Translations under genes and position numbers: made by a program
From: Leptospira inadai serovar Lyme str. 10
GTDB lineage: Bacteria > Spirochaetota > Leptospiria > Leptospirales > Leptospiraceae
Length of the DNA: 64,000 nt
Direction of reading: 5' to 3'
NCBI RefSeq assembly: GCF_000243675.2
Contig: NZ_AHMM02000015.1
Location: 542,001 to 606,000 of the forward strand
Notes under the pieces: model-generated
Seen by the model: the letters and a program-made list of their open reading frames with translations, nothing else
What the model was told of the DNA's origin: nothing
Databases searched by the model: none
Shown here: positions 25,730 through 36,666 of the stretch, piece after piece
Layout: every line of letters starts with the position of its first letter
Position numbering within the stretch: the first letter of the stretch is position 1

Positions 25730-26609
25730 ATATTCGGTACGCCATCTGACGCATTATACATATGAAAAGCCGGTCGCGCATTGTTTAAATTTGGCTCACC
25801 TATGTCCCGACTCTAACGATCGTCAGATTTGCCGGGAACTCAGGATCACTGTCGAGCCGAAACCTAAGCTAACCGAATTTCGGAGAGATTATTTCGGAAA
25901 TACGGTTTATTCTTTTTCCGTAGACGAACCTCATACCGTTCTTTCCGTCCTCGCCGAGGCTAAAGTATCCACGAATTCCGTCCCTACTCGGTTTTCAAAC
26001 TCTCCTACAGGCTACGAGGTTTTACGGTCCCTGAACGATTGCTCCACAAAAGAGGAAATGGAAGCGCTCGAATTTATCGGGGATTCCCTATTCGTTCTTC
26101 GATCCGAGGTATATTCCGAATTCTTAAACCGTTTTCTCCCTTTGAATAAACCCTATTTGGAAGCGGTATTGGAATACGTGATGCGGTTCCGGGAAGAATT
26201 CAAATTCAAAGCGGGGAGTACGAATATATATACGCCTTTGGAAGAAGTGCTGGATAAAAAAGAGGGAGTTTGTCAGGACTTCACTCATTTATCCATCGCC
26301 GCGTTTCGCTCCATGGGATTTCCTTGTCGGTACGTATCCGGTTATATCGAAACGTATCCGCCGCCCGGCAAACCGAAATTAAGAGGTAGCGATGCGACGC
26401 ACGCTTGGATCTCCGTTTACTGTCCGGGATTGGGTTGGTTTGATTTTGATCCGACCAACGGTAAAAGCATAACGGAAGAATACATTTATACTTCCTTGGG
26501 GCGGGATTTTTCCGATGTTTCTCCGCTACGAGGAATCCTTTTCGGCGGCGGAAAGCATAAATTAAAAGTCGAAGTGGATGTGATTCAATCGGGCGGGTCA
26601 GAAGGCTGA
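25722..26609 (+). CDS. Transglutaminase-like protein
   Basis: 295 residues from ATG 25722, which overlaps the ATP-grasp/alpha-E fusion by 8 bases and has the ribosome binding site GGGAGGA. An N-terminal beta module ('VRHLTHYTYEKPVAHCLNLAHLCP', residues 5-28) is followed by the papain-like core. The triad is complete: Cys in EGVCQDFTH (about 182), His in THAWISVY (about 226) and Asp in FDPTNGK (about 243). This is the stand-alone version of the domain at the N-terminus of 15956, without DUF2126. Together with 23174 it forms the second ligase/transglutaminase unit. A GGACAGA run begins at its stop codon. Confidence 0.9.
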   Translation: MAEYSVRHLTHYTYEKPVAHCLNLAHLCPDSNDRQICRELRITVEPKPKLTEFRRDYFGNTVYSFSVDEPHTVLSVLAEAKVSTNSVPTRFSNSPTGYEVLRSLNDCSTKEEMEALEFIGDSLFVLRSEVYSEFLNRFLPLNKPYLEAVLEYVMRFREEFKFKAGSTNIYTPLEEVLDKKEGVCQDFTHLSIAAFRSMGFPCRYVSGYIETYPPPGKPKLRGSDATHAWISVYCPGLGWFDFDPTNGKSITEEYIYTSLGRDFSDVSPLRGILFGGGKHKLKVEVDVIQSGGSEG

Positions 26610-27163
26610 GGACAGAGGACAGAGGACAGAGGACAGAGGACAGAGGACAGAGGACAGAGGACAGAGGACAGAGGACAGAGGACAGAGGACAGAGGACAGA
26701 AAATTATTCCTATTACCCTGACAACAATTTTTTAAAAACGAATTATGTTGGAGCGAGGTGTTACTGGATTTTCGATGCGGGGGTATCAGGGGGGTGACAG
26801 CTCAAGTGTGTAAATGACTTGTTAATAAATTAAAAAACATAGTAGATTCTTCCTCCTACCCCAGCCTTTCCAACATCTAGCAGCTTCTGTCTAGCGTGAG
26901 CAAAGCGAACGCGTCTGTCCTCTGAAAACGAATTATGTTGGAGCGAGGTGTTACTGGATTTTCGATGCGGGGGTATCAGGGGGGTGACAGCTCAAGTGTG
27001 TAAATGACTTGTTAATAAATTAAAAAACATAGTAGATTCTTCCTCCTACCCCAGCATTTCCAACATCTAGCAGCTTCTGTCTAGCGCGAGCGAAGCGAGC
27101 GCATCTGTCTTCAGTCGTCTGTCCTCTGAAAGCGAACGCGTCAGTCTTCTGACCTCTGAAAAG
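26606..27163. repeat. Dispersed GGACAGA-type repeat, copy 3, with 190-bp tandem duplication
   Basis: From the stop codon of the transglutaminase gene, about 13 perfect heptamers GGACAGA run to 26700. Next comes AATTATTCCTATTACCCTGACAAC and a core starting AAAACGAATTATGTTGGAG. The core (26735-26924) is repeated in tandem at 26925-27114 with few changes. Each core ends with CAGCTTCTGTCTAGCGTGAG and a CTGTCCTCTG box. Further TCTGTCCTCTGA boxes follow to about 27163. The left GGACAGA run and the right TCTGTCC boxes are complementary. No gene is supported between 26610 and 27215. Confidence 0.85.
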
Positions 27164-27187
27164 AAAACCCTCCTTTTTAGGGGAGGG
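27164..27187 (-). terminator. Rho-independent terminator of the desaturase gene
   Basis: On the minus strand GCCCTCCCC, a short loop and GGAGGG form a stem, followed by TTTTCTTTTC. It lies 29 bases past the desaturase stop at 27216. Confidence 0.7.
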
Positions 27188-27215
27188 CAATGCTGGGATC
27201 AGGTACAGTGAATTC

Positions 27216-28301
27216 TTATACTAGGGCCAAATCTCCGGATACGAAACGCTTCCAGGTCTTTAATGCCACTTTGAAATCAGACTGAGCGTCTTTTACGGCC
27301 TTTTTATCGACTTCCTCTTTTTCGGTTTTGAGAGCGAGTAAGCGAAGTTGTCTTTCCTGCACGGTCTTACGCAGGGATTCCAATCTTTCTTCGAATCCCG
27401 GAGCTAAAGATTCGGATTTAACTTCCAGTTTGTTACGAAGCCTCTTTTCATCCATGATCATTTTCTTACGAAGAATCTGCTCATCCGAGATGGTCTTTAG
27501 ATCGCTTGCAAGTCCTAGATAGGAAAAGATATTAATCAGCCATTTGGTCGGATCATAATCGTGCCAGCGGATTCCGTTTCTATAATCCGCCTGGAATTCG
27601 TGATGGTAGTTATGGTATCCTTCCCCGAAAGTGAAGAGAGCGATGAACCAATTGTCCTTAGCGGTGTGCTTATCCGAATACGGTTGAGCTCCCTTGTAAT
27701 GCGCCAACGAGTTGATGAAAAACGTGAAGTGGTGATTGATCGCGACTCTAAGAGTTCCCACTACGATCAGTCCGCCTAGCCAGTCTCCCCAAAGCCCGCA
27801 GACCAGCATCGGCAAAATGAAATTCATGAAAATCGCAACCGTATAATAATGATCGTGTTGGAATTTGACCCATTTATCTTCCCAAAGATCCGTGACATTG
27901 GTCGGTTCTCTGTAGCTTCGATCCTTAAATAACCAAAGGATATGGGCATGCCAAAAACCTTTGGTGATCGAGTAAGGATCTTCGTCCTTATCCACATATC
28001 TATGGTGAATTCTGTGATCGGAACTCCATTCGATAACGGATTGTTGAAATGCGGCGGCACCGAAGAAAATATAGAAAAGACGGACAGGAAGAGCCGCTTT
28101 ATAGGCTCTATGCGAGAAAAGACGGTGATACCCGGCCGTTATCGAAAGCCCCGTTGCAACTAGCATAAAAGCGAATGCAAGCCAAGTATAGGTCGGTATT
28201 CCTCTCGTTAAGAGAAGTGCGGCCGTGCCAAACACCCCGATAATCGGAGTGGCTATCAGAAAGATGGTAGTTTTTAGCGCAATTTTTTTCGTTTGTTCCA
28301 T
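27216..28301 (-). CDS. Acyl-CoA/acyl-lipid desaturase (SCD type)
   Basis: A 361-residue membrane-bound di-iron fatty acid desaturase. The three histidine boxes are HRLFSH (about 59-64), HRIHH (about 96-100) and HNYHH (about 238-242), in the delta-9 desaturase arrangement. Four hydrophobic segments occur at about 12-30, 38-55, 150-168 and 170-190. It introduces a double bond into saturated acyl chains, so it adjusts membrane fluidity. The last 70 residues form a charged, probably coiled-coil extension (KKMIMDEKRLRNKLEVK, then many E/K/Q) not needed for catalysis. Single gene with its own terminator; divergent from pyrE. Confidence 0.9.
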   Translation of the reverse strand: MEQTKKIALKTTIFLIATPIIGVFGTAALLLTRGIPTYTWLAFAFMLVATGLSITAGYHRLFSHRAYKAALPVRLFYIFFGAAAFQQSVIEWSSDHRIHHRYVDKDEDPYSITKGFWHAHILWLFKDRSYREPTNVTDLWEDKWVKFQHDHYYTVAIFMNFILPMLVCGLWGDWLGGLIVVGTLRVAINHHFTFFINSLAHYKGAQPYSDKHTAKDNWFIALFTFGEGYHNYHHEFQADYRNGIRWHDYDPTKWLINIFSYLGLASDLKTISDEQILRKKMIMDEKRLRNKLEVKSESLAPGFEERLESLRKTVQERQLRLLALKTEKEEVDKKAVKDAQSDFKVALKTWKRFVSGDLALV

Positions 28302-28468
28302 ATCGGTAATCCGGTCTTGGTTTGCTTTATATGAGCGAAAGCCGTTCGGTAGGTTGCGGAAAAGTTTCCGTTTTTCGGATTTTTTCCGAATTTAGAAAAA
28401 GCGGTTTTTCGTTCGGAGATCGTTCTTATTATGGAAAAGCGGCCCGAAACACCGCGGAGGATGCAAAG

Positions 28469-29026
28469 GTGAGAGAGGAATTATTTAGACTCGTACAGAA
28501 TCACGCGTATCGATTTAGGGAAGAACCCTTTACGTTGGCAAGCGGAAGAAAGTCTAGACATTACTTTAATTGCAAGGAAATCACGTTGCACCCGGAACGA
28601 TTGGAACTGCTATGTAGATATATTGTGGAAAGACATATTCCGAGCTCGGGATTGTCCGAACAGGAAGCTTACGGCGGTCTAACCATGGGGGCGGACCCGA
28701 TTTGCTACGGAATCGCTCTTGAATTCAGACGACAGACCAGAAACGTATTTCCCTTAATCGTCAGAAAACAAGCGAAGGAGCATGGAACAAAAAATCTGGT
28801 GGAAGGCGCTGTGAATGCGGTGAAGTCCTGTGTGGTCGTGGACGACGTGATAACCACCGGCGGTTCGACTCTACAGGCGGTAAAGAGTCTCCGGGATTCC
28901 GGCTTGGATGTAACGGCTTGCATCTGTATTTTAGATAGGGAAGAAGGCGGAAGGCAAGCGATCGAAGCGGACGGAATTCGAGTACATCCTATTTTTAAAA
29001 AATCGGAATTCGGAAATTTGGAGTAA
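28469..29026 (+). CDS. pyrE: Orotate phosphoribosyltransferase
   Basis: Converts orotate and PRPP to orotidine 5'-phosphate in pyrimidine synthesis. The PRPP-binding motif VVVDDVITTGGST (about residues 122-134) and the early 'FTLASGRKSRHYFNCKEIT' are present. I choose GTG 28469 because the site GGAGG lies at the ideal distance (8 bases) and the resulting 185 residues match the family's usual length. An ATG at 28331 would add 46 unusual N-terminal residues with no ribosome binding site. The next gene starts 3 bases after the stop, so the two are probably cotranscribed. Confidence 0.9.
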   Translation: MREELFRLVQNHAYRFREEPFTLASGRKSRHYFNCKEITLHPERLELLCRYIVERHIPSSGLSEQEAYGGLTMGADPICYGIALEFRRQTRNVFPLIVRKQAKEHGTKNLVEGAVNAVKSCVVVDDVITTGGSTLQAVKSLRDSGLDVTACICILDREEGGRQAIEADGIRVHPIFKKSEFGNLE

Positions 29027-29029
29027 GCA

Positions 29030-29740
29030 ATGGCAAGCTACACGTACGACGTTCCTGCTTTTCGTAAAAAATTGATGCAGCGGACCGGAATGGTGGTCTT
29101 CGTGTTCCTGCTTTTTTTAGGCGTAAATTTTCACCAAGTTTCTCCGGAGAGTCGGGAATCTTTTTTGACGATGTTTGCGGTTTTAGGCGGGCTTTTGATT
29201 TTTTTACTCGTTAAGAATTATTCGAGACAATTAAAAACTTTAGAAGGTTCTAAAGTGGAATTATCCGGAAACAGTCTCAAGCAATGGAACCCTAAAGGTC
29301 AATGCATGGAATTCGATTTGCGGGAGGTGAACGGAATAGAGAAGGATACGTTTAGAGGATACCAACGAATTCTGTTAATCACAAAACAAGGAACGTACGT
29401 CCCGATTTTGAATTTAGAGTCGATGGACGAGTTTCTTGCCGAATTGGAAAAAAAATCCGGTAAAAAAGCGGTGGTCTTCGACGAGGATTCCCGCGTTCTC
29501 ACTTGGAAAACACCTCTCGCATTCCTACCGACGTTCGGAACCATCCTGGCTTATTTATTCGGTCCTTGGCATCTGAAACTGGATGCGATTTATATAGTCG
29601 CAACTGCCAACACTCTTTTGTTCTTACTGTATTGGCCTAAGGATAGAATGAATACGGGCCAAACGGCGCGAAGAAGATACATATTCACACTTCTGATCCT
29701 TTTAATCGTGCTGGTTGCGAGATATTTCGGATTGGTTTAA
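29030..29740 (+). CDS. Conserved membrane protein of unknown function
   Basis: A 236-residue protein with two hydrophobic segments near the N-terminus (about 20-36 and 46-62). A soluble middle domain follows (about 65-160, 'VELSGNSLKQWNPKGQCMEFDLREVNGIEKDTFRGYQRILLIT'), then three segments near the C-terminus. The middle part has the strand pattern and 'DLREVNGIEKDTF' feel of a PH-like or YcxB-type domain, but I cannot assign it. It lies 3 bases after pyrE; the overlap of its stop with the opposite gene at 29737 shows a convergent, compact arrangement. Confidence 0.65.
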   Translation: MASYTYDVPAFRKKLMQRTGMVVFVFLLFLGVNFHQVSPESRESFLTMFAVLGGLLIFLLVKNYSRQLKTLEGSKVELSGNSLKQWNPKGQCMEFDLREVNGIEKDTFRGYQRILLITKQGTYVPILNLESMDEFLAELEKKSGKKAVVFDEDSRVLTWKTPLAFLPTFGTILAYLFGPWHLKLDAIYIVATANTLLFLLYWPKDRMNTGQTARRRYIFTLLILLIVLVARYFGLV

Positions 29741-30678
29741 CCTGGGCCTATCGGGCCCGAATTCGTGATTCCTTTTAGGATGTTCATTTTCTTCTGAGCT
29801 AATCGGCGCAGCTCCGTCATTTCCGATAAGAAATTATTGAGTAGAGGATCCAGGTGAACGTGACTTTCCATTACCTGCAGCGTATCGCGGACGAATTTTA
29901 ATTCATCGTATTCCGCTATCTTTCCGCCTTGAATGAGTTTTTTAACCGTATCGAATTCGTATTTTCTGAGGTGAATTCGAATCAGGAACTCGGAGGAGAA
30001 CTTCGAGGTCAATCTGGACCAAGGGTTTTTGGGATTGATAAGAATTTCGTTGGAAGCGACTCTATCCGCGGCTCGCTTCGTTCCGTGACTTCCGATCGAC
30101 GGACCGATTTCATATTCGGGAATGTCTCTTGCTATCGTAGCGGGAGTTCCCGATTGTTCCAGTAATGCGGCAAGATTATTTCTACGACGTGCGTCCTCAT
30201 ATTCGTTCGGGGCTGCAGTAAGGACTCTCTGATATTCTTCCAGCATGACGACGACGTTTACATATCGTCCTAACGGAGTGTTATTATGCTCCTTGATTTT
30301 AGGAAACAATTCGCGGGTGATTTGAAAGGGGGACTTCCGTTTATAATAAGTAGCTTCGTAGGCTTTCTCTAATTTTTTCTCCGAATACGACCTAAGGTCG
30401 CTTACGATTTTGGAGTCGGCATAGATGTAGGCATCCACTCCCGGGTCCTGATTTTTAGCGTTATGGGCCGCGTCGGGAAGAACGACTTTAATGATGAAAA
30501 TATATTTCGCTTCCCGTAATACCTCCAAGATTTCTCTGATTTGCGCGGTTTCCCTGGAAAAAAAAGACATCATATCCTTGAGGAAGGTATCTGAGTAGGG
30601 AATTCGGTTATCCTCTTGAGCGTTGACCTTTCTTATTTCTTCGGCTAATTCAAGGGCGGTTGCGAGCGAAGTTCCCAT
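29737..30678 (-). CDS. Conserved hypothetical protein, helical
   Basis: A 313-residue soluble protein, mostly helical and highly charged, without signal peptide or recognisable domain. Features: 'MMSFFSRETAQIREILEVLREAKYIFIIKVV' (about 36-66) resembles a helical start followed by a strand. A 'GTPATIARDIPEYEIGPSIGSHGTKRAADRV' stretch lies in the middle, and a C-terminal helix 'FLSEMTELRRLAQKKMNILKG' follows. It is probably a Leptospira-restricted cytoplasmic protein. The first codons at 30678 follow no strong ribosome binding site. It overlaps the convergent gene at its 3' end by 4 bases. Confidence 0.6.
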   Translation of the reverse strand: MGTSLATALELAEEIRKVNAQEDNRIPYSDTFLKDMMSFFSRETAQIREILEVLREAKYIFIIKVVLPDAAHNAKNQDPGVDAYIYADSKIVSDLRSYSEKKLEKAYEATYYKRKSPFQITRELFPKIKEHNNTPLGRYVNVVVMLEEYQRVLTAAPNEYEDARRRNNLAALLEQSGTPATIARDIPEYEIGPSIGSHGTKRAADRVASNEILINPKNPWSRLTSKFSSEFLIRIHLRKYEFDTVKKLIQGGKIAEYDELKFVRDTLQVMESHVHLDPLLNNFLSEMTELRRLAQKKMNILKGITNSGPIGPG

Positions 30679-30771
30679 CGTTTTGGTAGCTTAATTCCCT
30701 CTATTTTTCAATCAAGAGAGATTTAACTCTTTTTCTATGCTAGTCGTCATACGAAGTAATTTAAATTCTTC

Positions 30772-33278
30772 CTATTCCGGACTTAGTTTAAAATTCAAAC
30801 GTTTCAGAATGCGAAGGGGATAAAAAGAAGCTAGCCAACCCAAAATCGGAGCCGCGATCATGATCGTCATGGGCATCCAAGGGAGAAATGTGAACGTCAA
30901 AGTCCAACCGAATGCATTTCGGTTTATCACATAAAGGATGATCGGGGCCATAACTAAGGAGGCTAGAATTCCGAAAATCGCGCCGAAACCGGTTAAGAAA
31001 ATGGCTTCGGCCCGAATAATCGCGGCCAATTGAGAGCGGGAGGCGCCTAAGTATTTTAGCAAACCTAGAAGTCTTTGTTTATCGAATAAATTATGCATCA
31101 AGGATGACAGGAGAGAGATGAGAGTGATGAATAGCGCCGTGATTTTTAAGGAATCCAGAACTCTAAAAACTTTGTTCACTTCGTACAAATAGAGCTCCCG
31201 AAGCTGGGAGGAATCCAAGAGAGCCAGATCGGAGAAAGTCGGGTCGGACGCGAATAATCTCCGTAATTCTTGCTTTGCGGTTGCGACTCCTTCTTTGGTC
31301 TTAAATTCGTTTTTCAGAAAAAGTTTGATGGAATTCAGGGAACGAATTCCGAATATTTTTTCGTAGGAACGAATATCCATCATAACGGTTCCTCTCTCGG
31401 AGAAGAAATGCTCCTTGATTCCCCGAACGACGAATTTTTTCGGACCGGTGGGAGTTCCGGAAATAAGCGAGTCCCCCACTTTCAATTTATGGAGGAATGC
31501 CATATTGGAAGAAACGAGAATATCGGTTTCCTCCCGAACTAATTTTTCAGGACCGTCGCTTCTCGCAGCGTATGCATCGAAATCGTAGGCGTGAACGGTA
31601 AAAACTCCCTTATCGGTTTCAAAGCGGGTATTTACCAAAAAACCGTCAAGATAAGCGGTGATCTTCAAATCCGCGATTTTTGCCAATAGGTTTCTCGGTA
31701 CGCCTCCGTGTATTCCGGAATAAAAAAAGCGGTTGTTGATGACCGTAATGTCCGATGGAAATTCGGAGTCCACCCAGTCGTTCAGCGACCGCTTATAGCT
31801 ATCGGTTAAAATTGTCAAACAGAGAACTAAGGAAACCGAAAGCATGACGGTCGCCGCAGTTAGAGTATTTCTTCCCGGATTTTCCTTCAATTCCTCCAGG
31901 CCGATTTTTAGAAAAGGAAAGGTAGAATCCCCTTTTTCTAATAGGAGAATCAGCATACTCGTGATCGTTTTTATGCAGAAAGGGAACGTGAGGGTAATCC
32001 CGATTACGATTCCGCCGATTCCTAAAAGCCCGGGCAGCGGGAGTTTCCAAGGCGATGGTATATTCGAAATTCCTAAAGAAAGAATAAATAATGCGATTCC
32101 GGCAACGGCGAATTTCCTACCCTCGAACGTGGAACTGCCTTTGGATGCGTCCCTTAAGATGGAGAGAGGAGTTATCTTGCCCGCTCTAGACGAAGGAATC
32201 AAAGCGGAAAAAACGGATCCTGCAATTCCGACTAGCAAAGCGATAGCATAGTCGGCGGCAGGTATCGAGCCGTATGTGGATAAAAAGGATCGATCTACAA
32301 GAGTGGATTCCGGTCTAAAAAAATCCAAACTGGAAAAGAAAGCGCCGATGCCTAACCCTAAGATGCTGCCTAAGATCCCTAAAATCAAAGATTGACTTAA
32401 AAATAAAAACGTGGCTTTTCGATGATCTAACCCGAGAGTTCTTAGGATTCCCAATTCCCTCTCGCGACTTAAATAAAGACCGGACATGGTGTTTGAGACC
32501 ATAAAGAAAGCGATTAGAAGAGAGATGAACGAGATGACCAAAAGATTCAGTTGAAAGGATCGAAGCGCATTCGCCGATTTTTCCTGAATCTCACGGGATG
32601 TTTCGACCTGAAAATTTCCGCCCAGGTCTTCCGTTAGAATTCGCTTCATATAGGCCGTGTCGTCTTCCGAACAACGCAAGAGTAGATAATCGGGCCCTTT
32701 TTCGGTGTCGATATTCGCGGATGCGAGAGAAAAATCCTGAAAGACCAAAAATCCTCCTTCCGTTTTAATCGGTAGATAGTCTCGGATTTCTCGATTGGTT
32801 CCGTCCAACAAAAGATCGAAGGGTTTTCCCTTATAGCGATCCCAAACGGCTTGAGAGACGAACGTCGTGTTGTCGGGAGATGCTGTCCTTGTTCTCTCGT
32901 CCTGTTCGAGCAGGGATTTTCCCGGTGTCTCTTTAATCAAATCTATGGCTAGGTAAAGAACCCTTAAGTTGTCCGATGCGATCGCTTCGCGTTGGCTCCT
33001 CGGTAGGATATTCGTGATTTTACGAAGTCTTGGATCATTATAAATATATGATATTGTGTCCCAAGAGATCGTCTGGCCGGGTTGCGAGGCTCCGACCTTG
33101 AGTTTATAATCGCCTCGAAAATAACCTAACGAAAAATCGATTAGGGATCGTTCCGCTTTTCCCGCATTGGTGGTAGTGGATAAAAATAATCCCACGCCTA
33201 AGGAAATTCCCAGTAAGGCGAAAACCACGCGCGGGATATGGGTTCTAAAATATTCGAATAGAAAAAGTAAATAAAGAC

Positions 33279-33282
<4 letters not shown>
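30772..33282 (-). CDS. ABC transporter permease, FtsX/MacB type
   Basis: An 836-residue permease with the large-protein layout of two FtsX-like units: N-terminal membrane segment (about 15-35), a periplasmic domain to about 240, three segments (about 245-370), a second half with two central segments (about 395-460), another periplasmic domain (about 490-720) and three final segments. The fold matches LolE/MacB-like 'mechanotransmission' exporters that move lipoproteins or other envelope molecules without passing them through a channel. Its ATG overlaps the ATPase gene by 4 bases, so the two are one operon. Confidence 0.85.
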
Positions 33283-34010
<728 letters not shown>

Positions 34011-34088
34011 GGAAAAGAACCGGATAGTCGAAAGATTAAATAGTTTGAAGTCTAATTAAATAATCGACTATGCGATGAACGATCGATT

Positions 34089-35207
34089 CTATTTCGTGAT
34101 TCGGGCAAAATCGATCCCTTGATAATAATGGCGAAGAATTTCGGTATAGGAATAATTTTGTTTTGCCATTCCGAAACTTCCCCATTGACTTAATCCCACT
34201 CCGTGCCCTGATCCCATTCCTTTAACTAGGAAGCCGTCGTGCTCGCGTTTGATCCCGAAGCGAAGCGATTTTACGGAAGAGCCCAATAGGCTACGGAACT
34301 CTTTCCCTTTGATTCGACTCGTTCCTTTCGAGCCTATGACTTCCATCAAATCCACTCTTCCGGACGGGGTTCTGGATAAAATTTGGACGGAATGTATACT
34401 ACCCGCTCCCAGGGACACTAAGGCCTGATCGATTTTATCCTGATTGAGGACTTCCTTCCAGACGAAATTATCTCCTGCGTCGTCGAAGCGGGACGAAACC
34501 GATTCCAGATAGGGAAGTCTTTTACCGCCCCAAACTTGATCCGGGGTCTCCGTTTTTCCCCCGCTATTCGAATGGAAAAAAGTGTGAATCGGATCCTCGT
34601 CGAAAACCGCCAAAACGCCTTCGGTTTCGCGAACCGCTTTCGTAGTTTTCGGATTTTCCTTATCTAAGCCGGCGTATGCTTGGGAACTTACCGTCGCTTC
34701 CACATCGTAGGAAGAATCTTTCTTATTCAACATTTCGCGAACCGCATAGGTTCTGGAGCAGATCGCCTGCGCCTTCAATGCTTCCGTAGGCCAAGTGGCG
34801 GGAACCTCCGAAGGAACCACCGCGTACAAATATTCTTCCAAGGGAACCGCGTTGATGATAAGCGAAGTACCGGATCTATCCGGTTGTAGAATAATTTCCC
34901 CTCGATATCGTTTCCCCTTGAATTCGATTCCGGTAGTTTCGGAGACGAAGCGGATCGGAGCCTTGATTTTTCGAGCGTCGATGGAAACGATATCATATGC
35001 GCGCTTGATCAAAAGATCGTTTACGTCGAATACCGAAATGGTTCCATCCGCTTTTATGATCAGATCGGAATCTGTTTTTCCCAATAGCACTCGGATCTTA
35101 TCCACCGACTTCATCTGATGGGGAGGATTCCAGGGCTTAATCACGACGGTGTTGCAGCCGATCGCCAGCGAGATAAGTAGAAGTGAATATAAGACGCGAA
35201 ATTTCAT
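34089..35207 (-). CDS. SpoIID/LytB-domain lipoprotein
   Basis: A 372-residue protein with signal peptide [18 protein letters not shown], lipobox cysteine 18. The SpoIID domain covers about residues 100-370. Conserved elements: '[38 protein letters not shown]' (about 126-163), including the catalytic glutamate after 'PS', then '[17 protein letters not shown]' and the closing '[19 protein letters not shown]'. SpoIID is a lytic transglycosylase that removes glucosamine-containing strands of peptidoglycan in sporulators. In non-sporulating bacteria the homologues act on the cell wall at unknown stages. Single gene between the ABC transporter and the rRNA methyltransferase. Confidence 0.85.
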   Translation of the reverse strand: MKFRVLYSLLLISLAIGCNTVVIKPWNPPHQMKSVDKIRVLLGKTDSDLIIKADGTISVFDVNDLLIKRAYDIVSIDARKIKAPIRFVSETTGIEFKGKRYRGEIILQPDRSGTSLIINAVPLEEYLYAVVPSEVPATWPTEALKAQAICSRTYAVREMLNKKDSSYDVEATVSSQAYAGLDKENPKTTKAVRETEGVLAVFDEDPIHTFFHSNSGGKTETPDQVWGGKRLPYLESVSSRFDDAGDNFVWKEVLNQDKIDQALVSLGAGSIHSVQILSRTPSGRVDLMEVIGSKGTSRIKGKEFRSLLGSSVKSLRFGIKREHDGFLVKGMGSGHGVGLSQWGSFGMAKQNYSYTEILRHYYQGIDFARITK

Positions 35208-35268
35208 CGTTCGGAACCCTGGGAATTTGTCTCTTTGGGTACTGTATCGAACGAAATAGAGGGATCCT

Positions 35269-36621
35269 TCAGCTATTTTTGGGAATTAAAAGCGCGACCG
35301 CTTCCAAATGAGGGGTGTGCGGAAAGGGGTCGCATATGAGTAAATCTTCGATTTCGTATGATTCCGATAAGATTCGGAGATCCTCCAGTAGTTTTTCCGG
35401 ATTGCAGGAAACGTAGAAAAATTGGCCGACTCGGCTTCGGTTTAAGAGGGCGCAAAGTTCGGGAGATAAACCGCTCCTGGGCGGATCGGCGATTAACACC
35501 GAGTCGGATTGGAGAAGCCCGGTCGCTTCCAATTTTTCCAGACCTTTTTTATGGAATAAGTCGACGGACAACATTTCCGATTTCTTATCGGGAAATTCCC
35601 TTTGCAGTACGGACAATCCGGCGGCAACCGAGGAAGGAATTACATCGATTCCTAACAGGTTCGGAAATTCCCTGCCGAATAAAAGTGAAAAGAAACCGCT
35701 GCCGCAGAATAAGTCGATAAGCGTTTTCTTACCGGCAAGCCTTCGCTTTACAAAATCCAGAATATGCAAAAATTCTTTTGGGTTGGGTTGAAAGAAACCG
35801 TCGAACGGGATCAGGAAGCTGTGGTCCAAAACGATATCGACCAGGCTGTCTTTTCCTCGAACGACAAGGCTTTCCCCGGATGCGGATATTTCTCCTTTTT
35901 TGCGATTAAAGCAAAAAACTAGGTTTTTACCGATCGAAATCCGCTTTGCGGCTGCGGCGACTTTCTCTAATAAAGGATTTTCTTTAAAATCCTCCGTAAA
36001 TGTGAAGATCGTCATCGAATCGTCAGTGAACACGGATTTACGAAGAGTAACGTATTTTAGGAATCCTATCTCCTTCTTTCTGTCGTATTCTATGCCGGGA
36101 AATTCGGATAAGAATATTTTTATGCGGCTCAATTCCTCGTTGGCCCAATCCGATTGTATCTCGCAATTATCTAAGAGAATTATTTTTCGGAAATTCCCGG
36201 CCATCCTAAGACCGACGATTTTATCCGGGAAAACCGCAAAGTCCATTCTGTTTCTATAATGGTATTGCTCTACAGCGGGTTGAACGGAAAAATTTTCGAT
36301 TCCGCGCTCTAACAGGCCCTGCCGAATCGGTTCGAATTTTAATTCGAACTGTTTTGCATATTCCAAATGCTGTCCCGAGCAACCGCCGCATTGGCCGAAG
36401 TGGGCACATTTCGGAACTACATCACGTTTTTCTAAAGAATCCGCCTGCCATTTATAAAAAAATTTACGTTTTCCGAATTTAAAAACCCGGTAGACGTCTC
36501 CTACGAGAGAGTAGGGTATTTCGACGGATTTTCCGCCCAATTTTCCGGAACCTCGCAGGTTCCGCCCGAGTCTTTCGATCGTGATGACGCCCGTAGGTTC
36601 GATATTATCCATGCTTGACAT
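35269..36621 (-). CDS. RNA uracil-5 methyltransferase (RlmD/TrmA family)
   Basis: A 450-residue protein. An N-terminal TRAM domain (about 10-65) is followed by a cluster-forming cysteine set C72, C78 and C81 ([10 protein letters not shown]), where RumA/RlmD binds a [4Fe-4S] cluster. A class I methyltransferase domain follows ('[13 protein letters not shown]', about 306-318), then '[10 protein letters not shown]' and the catalytic cysteine in VSCNPEKL (about 402-409). It methylates C5 of a uracil in 23S rRNA or tRNA; RlmD versus RlmC specificity cannot be told. A fourth cluster ligand was not pinned down. Confidence 0.85.
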   Translation of the reverse strand: MSSMDNIEPTGVITIERLGRNLRGSGKLGGKSVEIPYSLVGDVYRVFKFGKRKFFYKWQADSLEKRDVVPKCAHFGQCGGCSGQHLEYAKQFELKFEPIRQGLLERGIENFSVQPAVEQYHYRNRMDFAVFPDKIVGLRMAGNFRKIILLDNCEIQSDWANEELSRIKIFLSEFPGIEYDRKKEIGFLKYVTLRKSVFTDDSMTIFTFTEDFKENPLLEKVAAAAKRISIGKNLVFCFNRKKGEISASGESLVVRGKDSLVDIVLDHSFLIPFDGFFQPNPKEFLHILDFVKRRLAGKKTLIDLFCGSGFFSLLFGREFPNLLGIDVIPSSVAAGLSVLQREFPDKKSEMLSVDLFHKKGLEKLEATGLLQSDSVLIADPPRSGLSPELCALLNRSRVGQFFYVSCNPEKLLEDLRILSESYEIEDLLICDPFPHTPHLEAVALLIPKNS

Positions 36622-36666
36622 TACGATACGCGTTTGCTCGACGTGAAAGGATACCGAGTCTCGGCT

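Noticed and set aside
26606..26700. CRISPR array
   Set aside because: The GGACAGA heptamers are contiguous with no unique spacers and no cas genes nearby.
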